From the NCBI GenBank assembly GCA_023954075.1, contig JAMLIV010000024.1, positions 1 through 37,161 on the forward strand: 37,161 nucleotides of DNA, given 5' to 3'. Shown here in pieces: positions 24,459 to 34,053 of the stretch (its first letter is position 1; every line of letters starts with the position of its first letter). A model generated the notes under the pieces. That model ran no database searches. It saw nothing but the letters and a program-made list of their open reading frames with translations, and was not told the DNA's origin. This DNA comes from Lysobacteraceae bacterium (GTDB lineage: Bacteria > Pseudomonadota > Gammaproteobacteria > Xanthomonadales > Xanthomonadaceae). The translations under genes and the position numbers were made by a program.

Positions 24459-26252
24459 TTATTTGGAATCACTCTGCAGCACGGCGAGGAAGGCTTCCTG
24501 CGGGATGTCGACGCGACCGACCGACTTCATCCGCTTCTTGCCTTCCTTCTGCTTCTCCAGAAGCTTCTTCTTGCGCGTGGCATCGCCGCCGTAGCACTTG
24601 GCGAGGACGTTCTTGCGCAGCGCCTTGACGGTGGAACGCGCGATGATCTGCGCACCGACCGCGGCCTGGATCGCCACGTCGAACATCTGGCGCGGAATCA
24701 GATCCTTCATCTTCTCGCAGATTTCCCGCCCGCGGCGATCGGCATGGCTGCGGTGGCAGATGATCGAAAGCGCGTCCACGCGATCGCCGTTGATCAGGAC
24801 ATCCAGGCGCACGAAGGGTCCGGCCTCGAAGCGCACGAAATGGTAGTCGAGCGAGGCGTAGCCGCGACTCACCGACTTGAGCCTGTCGAAGAAGTCCAGC
24901 ACCACCTCGGCCATCGGCAGCTCGTAGCTGACCTGCACCTGGCTGCCCAGGTACTGGATGCCGGTTTGCATCCCGCGCTTCTCCTCGCACAGCTTGATCA
25001 CGTTGCCGACGTAGTCGGGCGGGGTGAGGATGTTGGCCAGGATGATCGGCTCGCGGATTTCCGCGATCCGCGTCGCGGACGGCAGGCGCGCCGGGTTGTC
25101 GAGCGAGGACACCGCGCCATCGACATCGACCAGCTCGTAGATCACCGTCGGCGCAGTGGTGATGAGGTTGAGGTCGTACTCGCGCTCCAGCCGCTCCTGC
25201 ACGATCTCCATGTGCAGCATGCCGAGGAAGCCGCAGCGGAAACCGAAGCCCATCGCCTCCGAGCTTTCCGGCTCGAAGCGCAGCGCGGCGTCGTTGAGGC
25301 GCAGCTTTTCCAGCGCCTCGCGCAGGTCGGGATAGTCGTCGGCATCGACCGGGAACAGGCCGGCGAACACGCGCGGCTGCATTTCCTGGAAGCCCGGCAG
25401 CGGCCCCGGCGCGGGTGCCGCCGCCAGCGTCAGCGTGTCGCCCACCGGCGCGCCGTGCACGTCCTTGATGCTGGCGGTCATCCAGCCTACTTCGCCCGCA
25501 CCCAGCTTCGCGATGATCTTGCGCTTGGGGGTGGACACGCCGACCTGGTCGACCTGATGCACGCGCCCGGTGCTCATCACCAGGATCTTGTCTCCGCCCT
25601 TGATCTCGCCCTGCATCACCCGCACCAGCGAGACCACGCCCAGGTAGTTGTCGAACCAGGAATCGACGATCAGCGCCTGCAGCCGGTCGGTATCGCGCGG
25701 CTTCGGCGGCGGAATGCGCTGCACGATGGCTTCCAGCACGGCGCGCACGTTCAGGCCGGTCTTGGCGCTGACTTCGATGGCGTCGTCCGCCTCGATGCCG
25801 ATGACCGCCTCGATCTCCTCGCGCACCCGCGCCGGATCGGCCGTGGGCAGGTCGATCTTGTTGAGCACCGGAATCACCTCCAGCCCCATCTCGACCGCGG
25901 TGTAGCAGTTGGCGACCGACTGCGCCTCCACGCCCTGCGCGGCGTCAACGACCAGCAGCGCGCCCTCGCAGGCGGCCAGCGAGCGGCTGACTTCGTAGGA
26001 AAAATCGACGTGGCCGGGGGTGTCGATGAAGTTGAGCTGGTAGACCGTGCCATCCAGCGCGGTATAGGGCAGCGAGACCGCCTTGGCCTTGATCGTGATG
26101 CCGCGCTCGCGCTCGATCGGATTGGAATCGAGCACCTGGGCTTCCATCTCGCGCTCGGTCAGGCCGTCGCACAGCTGGATGATGCGATCGGCCAGGGTCG
26201 ACTTGCCGTGGTCGACGTGCGCGATGATGGAAAAATTGCGGATGTGCTGCAT
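24459..26252 (-). CDS. lepA: Elongation factor 4 (LepA)
   Basis: LepA/EF4 is a translational GTPase that acts on the ribosome and influences initiation and 30S maturation. The 597-residue protein shows G1 [10 protein letters not shown] (near residue 11), ERGITIKA, G3 DTPGHVDF, G4 NKIDLP, and the LepA-specific C-terminus with [23 protein letters not shown]. The frame is open to 26507, but ATG 26252 is the conserved start ([12 protein letters not shown]). It heads the minus-strand run lepA-lepB-DUF4845-rnc-era-recO. In E. coli lepA directly follows the rpoE-rse cluster; here it is set apart by lipA and two plus-strand genes. Confidence 0.97.
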   Translation of the reverse strand: MQHIRNFSIIAHVDHGKSTLADRIIQLCDGLTEREMEAQVLDSNPIERERGITIKAKAVSLPYTALDGTVYQLNFIDTPGHVDFSYEVSRSLAACEGALLVVDAAQGVEAQSVANCYTAVEMGLEVIPVLNKIDLPTADPARVREEIEAVIGIEADDAIEVSAKTGLNVRAVLEAIVQRIPPPKPRDTDRLQALIVDSWFDNYLGVVSLVRVMQGEIKGGDKILVMSTGRVHQVDQVGVSTPKRKIIAKLGAGEVGWMTASIKDVHGAPVGDTLTLAAAPAPGPLPGFQEMQPRVFAGLFPVDADDYPDLREALEKLRLNDAALRFEPESSEAMGFGFRCGFLGMLHMEIVQERLEREYDLNLITTAPTVIYELVDVDGAVSSLDNPARLPSATRIAEIREPIILANILTPPDYVGNVIKLCEEKRGMQTGIQYLGSQVQVSYELPMAEVVLDFFDRLKSVSRGYASLDYHFVRFEAGPFVRLDVLINGDRVDALSIICHRSHADRRGREICEKMKDLIPRQMFDVAIQAAVGAQIIARSTVKALRKNVLAKCYGGDATRKKKLLEKQKEGKKRMKSVGRVDIPQEAFLAVLQSDSK

Positions 26253-26436
26253 GAAAAGTCCGTGCGGGGGAACCGGGGCGGTCCCGGGCATGAAACGGGG
26301 AATTATGCCACGGCGCACGCCACACCGTCGCGCGCGGCATCCTGACGACAGCCCGGCACCCTCCATCGCCCCGCCCCGACGCGCGGCAGTAGACTGCGGC
26401 AAGGTCCCACCGGTTCCCGGTCCGTACGAAAACGCC

Positions 26437-26670
26437 ATGCGCACTTTCAAAGACAGCGCCGACCAACCATGGCAGGCCGCCCTGCTGGACGCCTCCATGG
26501 GCAGCATCCGCCTCGTGTTCAGCCCGGTTCACGGCACCGATCTGCGTCAGCAGCCGCTCGCCGTGGAGAACATGGCCGACGCGCTGCGCCATCTGGAAAC
26601 GATGGACGACGACACCCTTCGCGCGCTGCTCGAAAGCGCCGCGGCCTGGGATCCGGCGAGCGGCGGATGA
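26437..26670 (+). CDS. Small conserved hypothetical protein (77 aa)
   Basis: A 77-residue cytoplasmic protein of unknown function. It reads like a compact beta-rich start ([21 protein letters not shown]) followed by acidic helices ([27 protein letters not shown]). Proteins of this type, with QAALLDAS and LVFSP motifs, are recalled from xanthomonads, but no function is known. It is transcribed away from lepA. ATG 26437 starts the conserved part; the frame is open further upstream, opposite the lepA 5' end. Confidence 0.7.
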   Translation: MRTFKDSADQPWQAALLDASMGSIRLVFSPVHGTDLRQQPLAVENMADALRHLETMDDDTLRALLESAAAWDPASGG

Positions 26671-27025
26671 GTTTCCTTCCTGATCGATAATCTGTCACCA
26701 ACGTCCCGGCAAAGGGGCTTGTGGCGTCTTTCCCCGCGGCAGCGGCCTTGCAGACTTCACCATGGGTCACGCCCAAGGCCCTGAGCTGCCTCCATGCCGG
26801 CGGCCGGCTCGATGCGCCATGGCACCGCCACGGGTTTGCGCGTACGGCACCAGACCCTCCCGGCCGGTCCGCGTGTCGGTCGCCCCCCTGGCACCAGGCT
26901 CATCCAGAGCTTTTGCCTTCGCCACATCATGCTATTACCGTGGCCCTGCGGCCCTGCGGCCCTGCCGCGGTCGGGCGCACGGGGGATCCAGTCATCTGAC
27001 TATCACTACCAGGGAGTTCCAATCG
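26671..27025. other. 355-base non-coding stretch upstream of the OmpA-like lipoprotein
   Basis: No convincing gene is seen. The stretch contains three perfect tandem copies of GGCCCTGC (26942-26965) just downstream of an AT-richer patch around CATCATGCTATTACC (26925-26939), the most promoter-like sequence in the region. AGGGAG before the ATG at 27026 is a good ribosome binding site. A long 5' leader or a small RNA cannot be excluded. Confidence 0.4.
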
Positions 27026-27634
27026 ATGAAACCCATCTCGACGAACCTCAAAAAACTGCTCGGCATCGGGCTGCTCGGTGCGAGCATGCTGCTGGCCGGT
27101 GGCTGCAGCAACTATGTCAAACGCGCCGACCTGGACGCGGCGCTGGCCGATCTGCGCGCGCGCGACAGCGCGATCGAGGCCAAGGCGGATGCCAATACCG
27201 CCGCGCTGGCCAGCCTGCGGCAGGAGCTGTCCGAGCGATTTGCGCAGTACGACAAGGCCATTTCCGAGGCTCAGGGCAAAGTGCGGGTAGATGCGATGGC
27301 GCATTTCGATTACGACTCTTCCACGTTGCGTGAAGAGGACAAGGCAGCGCTGGAGGACTTTGCGCGAGTGATTCGCGACCACCACCCGGGCAGCCTGATC
27401 ACGGTGGAAGGTTTCACCGATCCGGCCGGCAGCGTCGGCTACAACCAGCGCCTGGGCCAGGCGCGCGCCGACGCGGTGCGCGAGCACCTGGTGGCCAACG
27501 GCCTGCCCGCCGACACCGTACGCGCAGTGAGCTACGGCAAGGCGAGCAACCGCCTGGTCGCGCCGGGAAACTGGGGCGATTCGGGTCTGCCCAACCGCCG
27601 GGCTTCGCTGGTGGTTGACCGCGCAGGAAGCTGA
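27026..27634 (+). CDS. OmpA-family lipoprotein, peptidoglycan-binding
   Basis: A 202-residue outer-membrane lipoprotein. AGGGAG precedes the ATG at 27026. The lipobox LLAGGC puts the lipidated Cys at residue 27. Residues about 33-85 form an alpha-helical coiled coil (DLDAALADLRARDSAIEAKADAN). The C-terminal OmpA-like domain begins at AHFDYDSSTLREEDKAAL and contains VEGFTDPAGS and YNQRLGQARADAVREHL, the usual peptidoglycan-binding Asp and Arg region. The plan (lipid anchor, coiled coil, OmpA domain) resembles Pal and Lpp/OmpA hybrids that tie the outer membrane to the wall. It is not in a tol-pal operon and is monocistronic, with a strong terminator behind it. Confidence 0.9.
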   Translation: MKPISTNLKKLLGIGLLGASMLLAGGCSNYVKRADLDAALADLRARDSAIEAKADANTAALASLRQELSERFAQYDKAISEAQGKVRVDAMAHFDYDSSTLREEDKAALEDFARVIRDHHPGSLITVEGFTDPAGSVGYNQRLGQARADAVREHLVANGLPADTVRAVSYGKASNRLVAPGNWGDSGLPNRRASLVVDRAGS

Positions 27635-27651
27635 CCGGCGCAAGCCGCTGG

Positions 27652-27702
27652 AAAAAACATCGCCGTGCTGCGCCAAATTGGATGGCGCAGCACGGCGTTT
27701 TT
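27652..27702. terminator. Bidirectional intrinsic terminator
   Basis: A perfect 15-base stem (27661-27675 with 27683-27697) with a 7-base loop is followed by TTTTT on the plus strand. It is preceded by AAAAAA (27652-27657), which gives a T-run on the minus strand. It can stop the OmpA-like lipoprotein transcript and, from the other side, lipA. Confidence 0.92.
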
Positions 27703-27770
27703 CATGGGCGGGTGGTCGTAGCCGTAGAGCCGAGCTTGCTCGGCTTGCGAGCGGCCGAATGGTGCCTGGT

Positions 27771-28820
27771 TCAGCAGCGCAGCGACTGCATCGTCGCCGC
27801 GGACTCGCGGATCGCCTGCAGCACATCGCTTCGGCCCAGGCCCACGTTGTCCTGCTCGAGCACGCGCTCGGCGCGGTAGCTGGAGCGCACCAGCGGGCCG
27901 GACACCGCTTCCAGAAAGCCCTTGGACAGCGCCGATTCGCGGTACTCGTGGAACTTTTCGGGGCTGACGAAGCGCTGCACCGGCAGGTGGTTCTTGGTCG
28001 GGCGCATGTACTGGCCCATTGTGACCACATCGACATTGGCCGCGCGGATGTCATCGAGCGCCTGCTCGATTTCCTCGTCGGTCTCGCCCAGACCCAGCAT
28101 CAGGCTGGTCTTGGTGATGACATCCGGGGCGTGGCGCTTGGCGAAGGCCAGCACGTCCAGGGTCTGCTCGTAGCCGGCGCGCGGGTCGCGCACCGGATGG
28201 GTCAGGCGACGCACGGTTTCCAGGTTCTGCGCGAACGTGGCCAGGCCGGCATCGAGCACCGTGGCCACGTGCGCGTGCACGCCCTGGAAATCCGGCGTGA
28301 GCGCCTCGATCGCGGTGTCCGGCATGCGCGCATGGATGGCGCGGATGCAGGCGGCGTAGTGTCCGGCACCGAGGTCAGGCAGGTCGTCGCGGTCCACCGA
28401 CGTCAGCACGACATACCTGAGCCCCATCAAGGCCACCGCGTCGGCGACGTTGGCCGGCTCCATCGGATCGAGCCAACCGCGCGGGTTGCCGGTGTTGACC
28501 GAGCAGAACTTGCAGGCGCGGGTGCACACCGAACCCATCAGCATCAGCGTGGCGGTGCCGCGCTCCCAGCACTCGGCGATATTGGGACACTTGGATTCGG
28601 CACAAACGGTGGAGAGCCTGTGCGACTGGACGATGTCCAGGACTTCCTTGTACCTGGCACCGCTGGGCAGCCGCACGCGCAGCCACGGCGGCTTGCGCTC
28701 GGCATCGGGAACGGCGCTGTCGGCGTTGGGCTTGATGCCGTCCAGCACCGCCGTGGTTCCCTGCGGACTGAGGATCTTGCTGCCCGATACCGGGCGCTGC
28801 GCGTTGGAGGATTCGCTCAT
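27771..28820 (-). CDS. lipA: Lipoyl synthase
   Basis: LipA is a radical-SAM enzyme that inserts two sulfur atoms into protein-bound octanoyl groups to make lipoyl cofactors for pyruvate and 2-oxoglutarate dehydrogenase and the glycine cleavage system. The 349-residue protein has the auxiliary-cluster cysteines Cys73, Cys78 and Cys84 ([12 protein letters not shown]), the SAM-cluster Cys99, Cys103 and Cys106 (CTRACKFC) and the conserved C-terminal serine in RSSYRAE. ATG 28820 is the family start; the open frame extends to 28970. lipB, often adjacent, is not in this window. Transcription ends at the bidirectional terminator 27652-27702. Confidence 0.97.
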   Translation of the reverse strand: MSESSNAQRPVSGSKILSPQGTTAVLDGIKPNADSAVPDAERKPPWLRVRLPSGARYKEVLDIVQSHRLSTVCAESKCPNIAECWERGTATLMLMGSVCTRACKFCSVNTGNPRGWLDPMEPANVADAVALMGLRYVVLTSVDRDDLPDLGAGHYAACIRAIHARMPDTAIEALTPDFQGVHAHVATVLDAGLATFAQNLETVRRLTHPVRDPRAGYEQTLDVLAFAKRHAPDVITKTSLMLGLGETDEEIEQALDDIRAANVDVVTMGQYMRPTKNHLPVQRFVSPEKFHEYRESALSKGFLEAVSGPLVRSSYRAERVLEQDNVGLGRSDVLQAIRESAATMQSLRC

Positions 28821-28922
28821 GGACTCGATGCAGGACGACCGCACAGGGCGCGCGGGCCTGCCATTGTATCGGCGCGGACCGAGCTTTGCTGCGAGGCAGC
28901 ATCCACGGCCGGGAGCCGGACG

Positions 28923-28959
28923 AAAAAAGGAGCGGCCCCGGTCGCGCCGGAGCCGCCCC
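28923..28959 (-). terminator. Intrinsic terminator of the rpoE-rseA-mucD operon
   Basis: On the minus strand a 13-base GC-rich stem (28947-28959 with 28929-28941, two G-U pairs, 5-base loop) is followed by TTTTTT (28923-28928). It starts 19 bases past the mucD stop and separates mucD from lipA. Confidence 0.85.
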
Positions 28960-28977
28960 GGATCCCTCACGCCGGGA

Positions 28978-30396
28978 TCAATCCTTGGCCGGGGTCACCG
29001 TGATGAACTGGCTCGCATCGCCGCGCCGCACCAGCAGCATCACCGGCTCGCCGGCCTTTGCGTTCTTCGTGGCCTGGTTGAACTGGGCGACGCTGCCGAC
29101 CTTGACCTTGCCGACCATCAGGATCACATCGCCTGCGCGCAGGCGCTGCGCAGCCGCGCCGGAGACCCTCGTCACCACAACGCCCTCGTCCTTGCCCAGA
29201 CCGACCTGCTCGCGCTGCTCGGCGCTGAGGTCTTCCACGCCGATGCCGAGCCGGTTCGCCGTGTCCACGCTGCCTCCCGGACTGCCGGCAACCGCCTCGT
29301 CACCGCGCGGGGCTTCGCCGACCGTCACCGGCAGGGTGATTTCCTTGCCGTCGCGGAACACCTTGAGGCTGGCCTTGCTGCCCGGGCTGACGGCACCGAC
29401 CATCGGCGGGAGCTGGGCGGAACGGGCAACCTCCTGCCCGTTGAAGGCGAGGATCACGTCCTGGATCTTGACGCCGGCCTTGTCGGCCGCGCCACCTGGC
29501 TCGACCTGGAAGACCAGCGCGCCGCTGGAGCGCGGCAGGCCGAGGCTGCGCGCCACGTCGCGGGTCACTTCCTGGATGCGCACACCCAGCAGTCCACGCG
29601 AGACGTAGCCCTTGGCCTTGAGCTGCTCGGCCGAGCGCATCGCCGTCTCGATGGGGATGGCGAAGGAAACGCCCATGAAGCCGCCGGTATTGGAAAAGAT
29701 CTGCGAGTTGATGCCGACCACCTTGCCGTCGATGTCGAGCAGAGGGCCGCCGGAGTTGCCGCGGTTGATCGCCACGTCGGTCTGGATGAAGGGAACGTAC
29801 TGCTGCCCGGTGACCTGCGAGCTGCGCCCCACCGCGCTGACAATGCCTGCGGTGACCGAATGATCGAAGCCGAAGGGCGAGCCGATCGCCACGACCCACT
29901 GCCCCGGCTTGAGCGCGCTGGAGCTGCCGATCCTGACCGCCGGAAGGCGGCCCTCGTCCACCTTGAGCAGGGCCACGTCGGTTTCCGCATCGCTGCCGAC
30001 CAGGGTGGCGCTGAGCTCGCGCCGGTCCGCCAGCTGCACGTGGATGTCGTCGGCACCGTCGATCACGTGATGGTTGGTGAGGATGTAGCCGTCGGCCGAG
30101 ATGATGAAGCCGGTACCCTGCGAGGTCCGGTCGCGCGGTGCCTGCGGCGCGCCGGGCGCACCCGGCATCCCGGGCTGGCCGAAGAAGCGCCGGAAGAACT
30201 CCTGCATCTGAGCGTCCTCGTCCGCGCTGGGGGCATTGCGCAGGTTCGCCTTGGCCGTGCTGGTGGCCATCACGCTCACCACGCTCGGGCCGGCGTCCTC
30301 GACCAGGCCGGTGAAATCGGGAAGCTGCGCGTTGGCGGCACCGGCGAGAAGCAGCACGCCGAGCGCCAGGAACACCTTTCGGAACAAATGGTTCAT
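28978..30396 (-). CDS. mucD: Periplasmic Do-like serine protease MucD/DegP
   Basis: A 472-residue HtrA/Deg-family periplasmic protease and chaperone that removes misfolded envelope proteins. It has a signal peptide ([15 protein letters not shown]), a trypsin-like domain with His110 (NHHV), Asp140 (ETDVALL) and Ser215 (RGNSGGPL), and two PDZ domains (about 250-350 with [12 protein letters not shown], and 380-470). A Gly/Pro/Ala-rich segment ([15 protein letters not shown], 73-87) lies in the LA loop. It follows rseA by 123 bases. Its place after rpoE and rseA matches the rpoE-rseA-mucD operon of xanthomonads, where MucD is a target and negative modulator of the envelope stress response. Confidence 0.95.
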   Translation of the reverse strand: MNHLFRKVFLALGVLLLAGAANAQLPDFTGLVEDAGPSVVSVMATSTAKANLRNAPSADEDAQMQEFFRRFFGQPGMPGAPGAPQAPRDRTSQGTGFIISADGYILTNHHVIDGADDIHVQLADRRELSATLVGSDAETDVALLKVDEGRLPAVRIGSSSALKPGQWVVAIGSPFGFDHSVTAGIVSAVGRSSQVTGQQYVPFIQTDVAINRGNSGGPLLDIDGKVVGINSQIFSNTGGFMGVSFAIPIETAMRSAEQLKAKGYVSRGLLGVRIQEVTRDVARSLGLPRSSGALVFQVEPGGAADKAGVKIQDVILAFNGQEVARSAQLPPMVGAVSPGSKASLKVFRDGKEITLPVTVGEAPRGDEAVAGSPGGSVDTANRLGIGVEDLSAEQREQVGLGKDEGVVVTRVSGAAAQRLRAGDVILMVGKVKVGSVAQFNQATKNAKAGEPVMLLVRRGDASQFITVTPAKD

Positions 30397-30519
30397 TGGA
30401 CCCTCATCGGATGCGAAGGAAGGAGTATTGGAAAGCGGGTGGCACCCTGCGCGTCACGCGGGCACGTCGAACGCGGCCGGGTGCGTCAGGTGCTGCCGTG
30501 AAACCGCAGGGCCGGCGGG

Positions 30520-31149
30520 CTACCTCGCCGGAGCATCCTGCGCCGGCGGAGCCAGCGGGGAAAGCCACGGTGCGGCCAGCTCCACGCTGCGGCCGTTGAC
30601 CGCCTGCTGGTGGCGCAGCCAATAGGCTTCGAAGCGCGGGTCGTAGCGCACCTGGCCACCGCGGCGTGCGTCCTCGCTCGACGACACGGTCTGCGCATCG
30701 AAGCGATACGGCGGACGCAGGTCCTGCACACGGTAGGGGGAAGGCGCGACGATCGATTCGGATACGGCGGCCTCCTGCGCTCCGGCCAGCGCCTCGCCCG
30801 CAGGCGGCGCGAGCGGATCTGCGCCCGGGCGCGCGAACAGCAGCGCCACCAGCGCCACCGATGCCGCAACGGCGAATCCACCGCCCCAGCGCAGCGCGCC
30901 CGAAGCGCGCGGCGATGCGATCGCGCCGACGGCCTCTTCGTCCAGCCGCGCCGCGATCTGGCGTGCGAAATCCTTGCGCAGCGGCAGCGCGGTGCCGCGC
31001 ATCGCCTCGCCAAAGAAATGCCAGCGCTGCCAGACCGCCACCAGCTCGGTATCGTGCTCGGCGCGCTTGAGCAGAAAGCGCGTGCGGTCGCGATCGAGCT
31101 CGTTGTCGATCAGTGCAGACAGTTGCTCACGGATGTCCTGGTTCATCAT
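30520..31149 (-). CDS. rseA: Anti-sigma-E factor RseA-like
   Basis: A 209-residue membrane-bound anti-sigma factor that holds RpoE inactive until envelope stress triggers its cleavage. The N-terminal cytoplasmic RseA domain (DIREQLSALIDNELD with LLKRAEHDTELVAVWQRWHFFGEAMRG) is well conserved. A membrane segment lies at about 94-112 (GGFAVAASVALVALLFA), followed by a periplasmic part of about 95 residues with PYRFDAQ and YWLRHQQAVNG. The ATG overlaps the rpoE stop (ATGATG), so the two are translationally coupled; a second ATG directly follows. No rseB/mucB lies in the operon, so the periplasmic control differs from that of E. coli. Confidence 0.93.
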   Translation of the reverse strand: MMNQDIREQLSALIDNELDRDRTRFLLKRAEHDTELVAVWQRWHFFGEAMRGTALPLRKDFARQIAARLDEEAVGAIASPRASGALRWGGGFAVAASVALVALLFARPGADPLAPPAGEALAGAQEAAVSESIVAPSPYRVQDLRPPYRFDAQTVSSSEDARRGGQVRYDPRFEAYWLRHQQAVNGRSVELAAPWLSPLAPPAQDAPAR

Positions 31150-31760
31150 GACGCTCTCCCGCTGCGTTCCTTTCTGCCCGTTGCATCGCCCATCAGCGGT
31201 CGCAACTGCTGGTCGATGGCCTCGCGTGCCCGGAAGATGCGCGAACGCACCGTGCCGATCGGGCAACCCATGGCTTCGGAAATTTCCTCATAGCTCAGCC
31301 CGTCGACTTCGCGCAGCGTGATCGCCACGCGCAGCTCCTCGGGCAAGGCTTCGACCGTGCGCGCCACGGTTTGTTCAATTTCCCGGCGCATCGCCTCGTT
31401 CTCCGGCGTGCCGGCGTCGCGCAGCCGAGCGCCGCTTTCGAACTGCACCGCATCCTGCGCGTCGATGTCTTCGGTCGGTGGACGCCGGCCCAGTGCCACC
31501 AGATGGTTCTTGGCGGTGTTGACGGCGATCTTGTAGAGCCAGGTGTAGAACTGGCTGTCGCCGCGAAAGTTCGGCAGCGCGCGATAGGCGCGGATGAACG
31601 TCTCCTGCGCCACGTCCTGGCACTCGGCCCAGTCGTGGATGAAGCGGGAGATGATGCCCACTACCTTGTGCTGGTACTTGAGCACGAGCAGGTCGAAGGC
31701 TCGCTTGTCCCCGTCCTGCACGCGTTTGATCAGTGCCTGGTCCACGTCGTTCTCACCCAT
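31146..31760 (-). CDS. rpoE: RNA polymerase sigma-E factor
   Basis: A 204-residue ECF sigma factor of the RpoE/AlgU type controlling the envelope stress response. Region 2 is clear (YQHKVVGIISRFI, DVAQETFIRAYRAL, FYTWLYKIAVNTAKNHL), as is region 4 (LPEELRVAITLREVDGLSYEEI with the helix-turn-helix MGCPIGTVRSRIFRAREAI). ATG 31760 starts the family match (MGENDVDQALIKRVQ); the frame is open to 31949. It is first in rpoE-rseA-mucD and probably drives its own promoter at 31806-31833. Confidence 0.96.
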   Translation of the reverse strand: MGENDVDQALIKRVQDGDKRAFDLLVLKYQHKVVGIISRFIHDWAECQDVAQETFIRAYRALPNFRGDSQFYTWLYKIAVNTAKNHLVALGRRPPTEDIDAQDAVQFESGARLRDAGTPENEAMRREIEQTVARTVEALPEELRVAITLREVDGLSYEEISEAMGCPIGTVRSRIFRAREAIDQQLRPLMGDATGRKERSGRAS

Positions 31761-31805
31761 TCGGGCCTGCCTTGTCGTTGTTCTGGCGGCTCGTTCACGG
31801 CTTGG

Positions 31806-31833
31806 ATGGACCGGGCGTGGCCTGGAAAGTTCC
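31806..31833 (-). promoter_or_regulatory. Putative sigma-E promoter of rpoE
   Basis: On the minus strand GGAACTT (31827-31833) is an exact match to the sigma-E -35 element. Sixteen bases later comes TCCAT (31806-31810), a partial match to the -10 (TCTGA/TCAAA type). A start near 31800 would leave a leader of about 40 bases before the rpoE ATG. Autoregulation of rpoE is common in the family. Confidence 0.5.
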
Positions 31834-31971
31834 CGCGCCGGCATGCGCGCACCGGATTCCGGCGGGGCCGCGCGGGCGCGCACCATACCGTGGCGCATTG
31901 ACCGTACACGGCTTGAACCGGGATCATAGCCACTTTGCCGCCGGGCCACGGGCCCGCATCAGGAGAAACCC

Positions 31972-34002
31972 ATGTTCGACGGACTGCGTTTTCGCCACTG
32001 GGCCACCGAGCAGCGCGCCGACGGCGTGCTCGTGCTCACCCTCGACCGCGCCGACGCGCCGGTCAACGCGCTGTCGCAAGCGGTACTGGACGAACTGGAC
32101 GCCCTCATCGAGCGCATCGAGATCGGCAAGCCCAAGGCGGTGGTGATCCGCTCGGGCAAGGAGGCCGGATTCATTGCCGGTGCCGACCTCAAGGAATTCC
32201 AGGAGTACGACGCCAAGGGCACGGTGATGGATGCGATCCGCCGCGGCCAACGCGTGTTCGAGCGCCTCAACCGCCTGCCCTGCCCGACGGCGGCGGCGAT
32301 CCACGGCCACTGCATGGGCGGCGGCACCGAGCTTTCCCTGGCCTGCCGCTATCGCGTCGCGTCCAGCGCCAAATCCACCCGCATCGGCCTGCCGGAAGTC
32401 AAGCTCGGCATCTTCCCCGGATGGGGCGGTTCAGTGCGCCTGCCGCGGCTGGTGGGAACGCCCGCCGCGATGGACATGATGCTCACCGGCCGCGCGCTTT
32501 CGGCCGCCAACGCGCGCGCCATCGGCCTGCTGGACAAGGTGGTGGAACCTGCGATGCTGCTGGATGCGGCCATCGAGCTCGTCCAGCGCGGCACCACGCG
32601 CCCGCTCAGGCAGCGCGCGCTGGCCTGGGCCACCAACCTGTGGCCGACGCGCCAGGTGCTCGCACCGATGCTGGTCAAGCAGGTGTCGCGCAAGGCGAAG
32701 AAGGCGCACTATCCCGCGCCCTATGCGCTGATCGATACCTGGAAACGCGGCGGCGGCAGCACCGATGCGCGCTTGAAGTCCGAGGCCCGCGCGGTGGTGA
32801 AACTGGCCGGCGGCCAGACCGCGCGCAACCTGATCCGGGTGTTCTTCCTGATGGAGCGGCTCAAGGGCCTGGGCGGCAAGGAGCACGGGATCGAGCACGT
32901 CCACGTGGTCGGGGCCGGCGTGATGGGCGGCGACATCGCGGCCTGGTGCGCGCTGCGCGGCTTCAGCGTCACGCTGCAGGACCGCGAGATGAAGTTCATC
33001 CAGCCGGCGCTGGATCGCGCCGCGGCCCTGTTCGAGAAGAAGGTGAAGCGCGAGGACAAGCGCGCCGCCACCGCCGCGCGGCTGGTGGCCGATGTCGAAG
33101 GCGCGGGCGTTGCCAAGGCGGATCTCGTGATCGAGGCGATCTTCGAGAACCTTGAGGCCAAGCGGGCGCTGTATGCCGAACTCGTGACGCGGCTCAAGCC
33201 CGAGGCGCTGCTGGTCTCCAACACCAGCTCGCTGGCGCTCGACGACCTGTGCGAAGGCATGTCCCACGCCGACAACTTCGCCGGCCTGCACTACTTCAAT
33301 CCGGTGGCGCTGATGCCGCTGGTGGAAATCGTCCGGCACGCCGGCATCTCGCAGGACACCGAGCGTCGCCTGGCGGCGTTCTGCAAGGCCATCGACAAGC
33401 TCCCGGTCCCGGTCGCCGGCACGCCCGGCTTCCTGGTCAACCGCATCCTTGCGCCCTACATGGAGGAGGCCATCATCGCCTTCCGCGAGGGCATCCCGGG
33501 CCGCGCCATCGACAAGGCCGCGCTCGACTTCGGCATGCCGATGGGGCCGATCGAACTGGTGGATACCGTGGGTCTGGACGTAGCCGCGAGCGTGGGAAAA
33601 ATCATGGCCGAGTTCCACGGCCAACCCGCGCCGGATTTCGCCTTCGAGCCGAACGCACGCGGCAAGAAGGACGGCCGCGGCCTGTACGAATGGCAGGACG
33701 GCAAACCGCTCAAGCCCGAGCTGCCGAAGGACTACCGCGCGCCCGACGATCTCGCCGATCGCCTCGTGCTGCGGCTGCTCAACGAGGCCGTGGCTTGCCT
33801 GGCCGATGGCACCGTGGCCGACGCGGACCTGCTCGATGCCGGCGTCATTTTCGGTACCGGATTTGCACCCTTCCGCGGCGGCCCGATCCAGCACATCCGC
33901 AACGAAGGGGCGGCGCGTCTCAAGCAGCGCCTGGAACAGCTCGCCGGCCGCTACGGCGACCGCTTCGCGCCGCGCCCGGGCTGGGATGCGCTGATCGACT
34001 GA
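31972..34002 (+). CDS. Fatty acid oxidation complex alpha subunit-like (FadB/FadJ type)
   Basis: A 676-residue bifunctional enzyme of beta-oxidation. The N-terminal crotonase domain (about 1-190) hydrates enoyl-CoA; its two catalytic glutamates align to Glu120 (GGGTELSLACRY) and Glu142 (GLPEVKLGIFPGWGG). The following 3-hydroxyacyl-CoA dehydrogenase part has the NAD-binding GAGVMGGDIA (near 314) and catalytic His440 in LHYFNPVALMPLVE. It ends with GTGFAPFRGGPIQHIR. It is slightly shorter than FadB (729) and FadJ (714). No thiolase gene (fadA/fadI) is adjacent, so the partner must be encoded elsewhere. AGGAG lies six bases before the ATG. It is divergent from rpoE. Confidence 0.94.
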   Translation: MFDGLRFRHWATEQRADGVLVLTLDRADAPVNALSQAVLDELDALIERIEIGKPKAVVIRSGKEAGFIAGADLKEFQEYDAKGTVMDAIRRGQRVFERLNRLPCPTAAAIHGHCMGGGTELSLACRYRVASSAKSTRIGLPEVKLGIFPGWGGSVRLPRLVGTPAAMDMMLTGRALSAANARAIGLLDKVVEPAMLLDAAIELVQRGTTRPLRQRALAWATNLWPTRQVLAPMLVKQVSRKAKKAHYPAPYALIDTWKRGGGSTDARLKSEARAVVKLAGGQTARNLIRVFFLMERLKGLGGKEHGIEHVHVVGAGVMGGDIAAWCALRGFSVTLQDREMKFIQPALDRAAALFEKKVKREDKRAATAARLVADVEGAGVAKADLVIEAIFENLEAKRALYAELVTRLKPEALLVSNTSSLALDDLCEGMSHADNFAGLHYFNPVALMPLVEIVRHAGISQDTERRLAAFCKAIDKLPVPVAGTPGFLVNRILAPYMEEAIIAFREGIPGRAIDKAALDFGMPMGPIELVDTVGLDVAASVGKIMAEFHGQPAPDFAFEPNARGKKDGRGLYEWQDGKPLKPELPKDYRAPDDLADRLVLRLLNEAVACLADGTVADADLLDAGVIFGTGFAPFRGGPIQHIRNEGAARLKQRLEQLAGRYGDRFAPRPGWDALID

Positions 34003-34053
34003 GCGACGGCACCGCCACCGCAGCCGGCACGCACCGGCCGCGGCGGCGTCAAG

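Noticed and set aside
23610..26345. 911-codon plus-strand open frame
   Set aside because: Antisense to lepA and lepB, which are unmistakable; His/Asp/Arg/Leu-biased composition marks a shadow frame.
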